Under the pieces are notes generated by a model. The model was not told the DNA's origin. It saw nothing but the letters and a program-made list of their open reading frames with translations, and made no database searches. Position numbers and translations under genes: made by a program. From assembly GCA_012837425.1 (NCBI GenBank), contig DURE01000057.1:1-62365 (forward strand): a stretch of 62,365 bases of DNA, given 5' to 3'. Of this stretch, positions 60,430 through 62,365 are shown one piece after another. Position 1 is the first letter of the stretch; every line of letters starts with the position of its first letter. The stretch is from Clostridiales bacterium (GTDB taxonomy: Bacteria > Bacillota > Clostridia > Oscillospirales > CAG-272).

Positions 60430-62326
60430 TTGTTTTCTTTTGAATATGAAGATTGGGAAATGGTCTGCTCACAGATTGGACAAGAAAAGCGTGGACGAAA
60501 AAGGATGTATCTGCAATGGTATCCCTTTACACGATTATCATCGAGGGAAAAAGAAACACTCGTAAGTAAAAGTTTCTTCAATGATTATATTAAAGTCCGG
60601 TTTGTTTTTGTATTATTCTGAGAATTGGCTCATTACTAATAATTACATCATGAAAGGCGATGGAACCTTCAGGAATGCCTCATTAGTATCTCCAATGATG
60701 TATTTAGTGGCATTAACAATAGGAAAGAGCATATCCAAAGCATACCAATCTAAGCGCCAACCATCGATTGATGTTTTTTACGCTGGGAATTACGATGAAA
60801 ATAGACTTTACTATAAAAAGGACTATGATGTATTTTTCAAAACAATAAATGTTTTATCCCAATCCTACAAGTATTTTATTAAAACAGATATTAAAGATTT
60901 CTTCCCTAATATCGATATGAACAAACTGTTCGATATTATTAATCAAAGATTTGCTGAAACAGGAGTTCAAATAAACCAAAAGGATTTATTGGTGTATAAA
61001 GAACTGTTATTATGCTTAGGGCAGGGTGAATTCCCGCTCATTGAAAACTGTGCAGCATCTTCATATTTGGCGACAGTAGTTTATTTAGAAATCCCAGATG
61101 CAAAACTCTACTCATTTATTACAGACAAGGAATTGCATATAACAGGATTTACTATGGTTAGATATGTCGACGATTTGTATATCTTGTTCAACTCGGACTT
61201 GTCTGAAAATATGATCACTCCTATGGTTAATCGCATAGTAAATGCCTACTCAAGCGAATTGAAAAAGCTGAACCTATCACTTAATAGAGGAAAGACCTCA
61301 TGGAAGCTTACTGCAGATATAAATGAGGAATTAAAAAAGTCCTTATATGATGAGCAGTTTGACGGCAAAGAATGCAATATCACCGACTTCGTAGATAATG
61401 ATCTTTTATTGAAATTCCTTGGAGACATAAAAAAGGCACTGTTTAATTATAGCTTGGACGCAGCTAAATATCTGGAATTGATTAATGAAGTTTTCAATAT
61501 CCCACAAACCGAATATACGCCACAGGAGATATATAATTCGCTTGTGTATGAAAAACATACGTTGTTTAGCAACAAACAAATTATCGAAATGCTTTTTAGC
61601 CTTGTGTGCTTTGATTATAATTTTTTGAAGTTGGACACAAAACGCCTCACTATTATGTTGCTAAGAACACAAAACGGAGATCTTATCAAAGCGATGCTTT
61701 CAAAATTATTTGAAGCTAATAGAAGAGGCGTATGGAATATATATGATACCTCGCTTGCCATAAATTATCTTTTGCAAAGAAATTTTAACCATGTCGATTT
61801 GCTTAGAATTTTGAAACATGAAGAATCGTCTGTTCATTCATATTATGAGATATTCTGCAAATCGTCGTTTTTAGTCTCAATGGACAAGTCCAAACAGAAC
61901 TATATAAGAAAATTTGGGACATCAATCTTTTATAAACAGGATGACAAACTATTCTTTCTATATTTCATGTACATGGTGGAAATGAAGAAAAGCAATTATC
62001 TATCCGCGTTTGCATACTATAAAAATTTTTTTGATAGGATTTCTGCTCATTTAGGCTATACTGTAAATGGCAACCAAGCGAAGGGTAAGCCAAACTACAA
62101 AGGATATTACAAGGAAGGTGCTTTTAAGCAACTATATGCTGGAATTACTGATGTAGACAAGATTATAGAAAAAGCCCATGAAATAAGAAATTCCAACCCA
62201 CTTTCTCATTCAAGCGCAGAGCTACTTGATAAAAACAATTCAGTGGCTGACATACTAAACAGTATTGAACAATTAAGCTATTTGATTGAGTCTAAAATAG
62301 AAGAATACCAAACAGATGGATCATGA
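60430..62326 (+). CDS. AbiA-like abortive-infection reverse transcriptase with HEPN domain (frame interrupted)
   Basis: Reading TTG 60430 (AGGAGGTGG upstream) for 55 codons to DYIK, then shifting +1 at about 60595 into the frame that begins SGLFLYYSENW, gives 631 residues, the AbiA size (~630). RT motifs: YFIKTDIKDFFPNID (catalytic Asp about 153), GQGEFPLIENCAASSYLA, VRYVDDLYILF (YVDD about 245-248). The C-terminal helical segment ending RNSNPLSH (R586, H593) is the HEPN-type R-x6-H motif. AbiA-type RTs make untemplated DNA and block phage growth with cell death; that role is inferred. The two frames overlap at 60566-60618. DNA is AT-rich, implying transfer. Confidence 0.8.
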
Positions 62327-62333
62327 TGGAGTT

Positions 62334-62365
62334 ATGTCATACACACTTTACTTACATATGCAACC
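62334..62365 (+). CDS. Partial frame at the right edge
   Basis: A start at 62334 opens MSYTLYLHMQP and runs out of the window. The beginning Y-T-L-Y-x-H is like the first strand of GIY-YIG nucleases, but eleven residues are too few to name it. An alternative ATGATG at 62323 overlaps the reverse transcriptase stop. If translated it may belong to the same defence locus. Confidence 0.2.
   Translation, partial: MSYTLYLHMQ

Noticed and set aside
60430-60621. Separate small gene of 63 residues before the reverse transcriptase
   Set aside because: Its sequence continues logically in the next frame and the RT frame has no ribosome site of its own at 60581, so it is better read as the N-terminus of one interrupted gene.
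1-62365. CRISPR array
   Set aside because: No regularly spaced direct repeats were seen; the dispersed GC-rich hairpins are single or mosaic, not arrayed with spacers.

Overview
The window looks like a chromosomal segment of an anaerobic, endospore-forming member of the Clostridia. Support comes from spore genes (cotJABC, an uninterrupted sigK, spoVAD/spoVAE, a BofC-like protein, whiA, a cortex-type amidase), the low-GC-Gram-positive style of the housekeeping genes (short prolyl-tRNA synthetase, PPi-type phosphofructokinase, lactococcal/clostridial-type promoters TTGACA-17-TATAAT, strong AGGAGG ribosome sites) and FeoAB iron uptake. The DNA is GC-rich for a clostridium through almost the whole window and turns visibly AT-rich only in the last ~2.2 kb. 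I cannot name the species.

Layout. 0.3-1.6 kb: cotJABC spore coat operon with a manganese catalase. 1.8-10.2 kb: a carbohydrate block (clan-A glycoside hydrolase, arabinose/fucose-isomerase-like protein, an enlarged type I mannose-6-phosphate isomerase-like protein, a ROK protein, a GpsA-like dehydrogenase), a MORN-repeat protein and a small zinc ribbon. 10.4-12.9 kb: feoA-feoB-small Cys-rich protein, behind a promoter with two GTTAG-N6-CTAAC palindromes. 13.1-17 kb: KamA-family radical SAM protein, a decayed XRE/adhesin-like gene, and a glycosyltransferase-acyltransferase pair. 17.1-22.5 kb: PPi-type Pfk, sigK, spoVAD-spoVAE, uridine phosphorylase, amidase. 22.5-40 kb: rsmI, asd, plsY, ispE, AI-2E permease, htpG, a prephenate-dehydratase-like protein, phosphoglucomutase, gap, a WecG/TagA transferase, proS, a RodA/FtsW protein and a DUF4830 protein. 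40-59.8 kb: an Asn-rich peptide, two membrane proteins, secA, trmL, mnmA, lipoproteins, a TspO-like protein, a class A PBP, dnaE, whiA, murB, coaE, a lytic transglycosylase and prfA.

The right end is different. From about 60.1 kb the base composition drops, a START/SRPBCC-like gene is broken, a C-terminal DUF4357 fragment is stranded without the rest of its gene, and then comes a 631-residue AbiA-like abortive-infection reverse transcriptase with a C-terminal HEPN domain. Its N-terminal 55 codons are in a different frame from the rest, so it either carries a +1 frameshift or needs recoding. This is the most probable phage-defence/accessory locus in the window. A further open frame starts at its stop codon and runs off the edge.

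A second unexpected layer is a family of mosaic, hairpin-rich intergenic repeats (about 5.1, 8.0, 17.0, 19.4, 26.2 and 47.5 kb) built from shuffled modules and lying mostly 3' of genes. No rRNA, tRNA, CRISPR array or complete insertion sequence was recognised.
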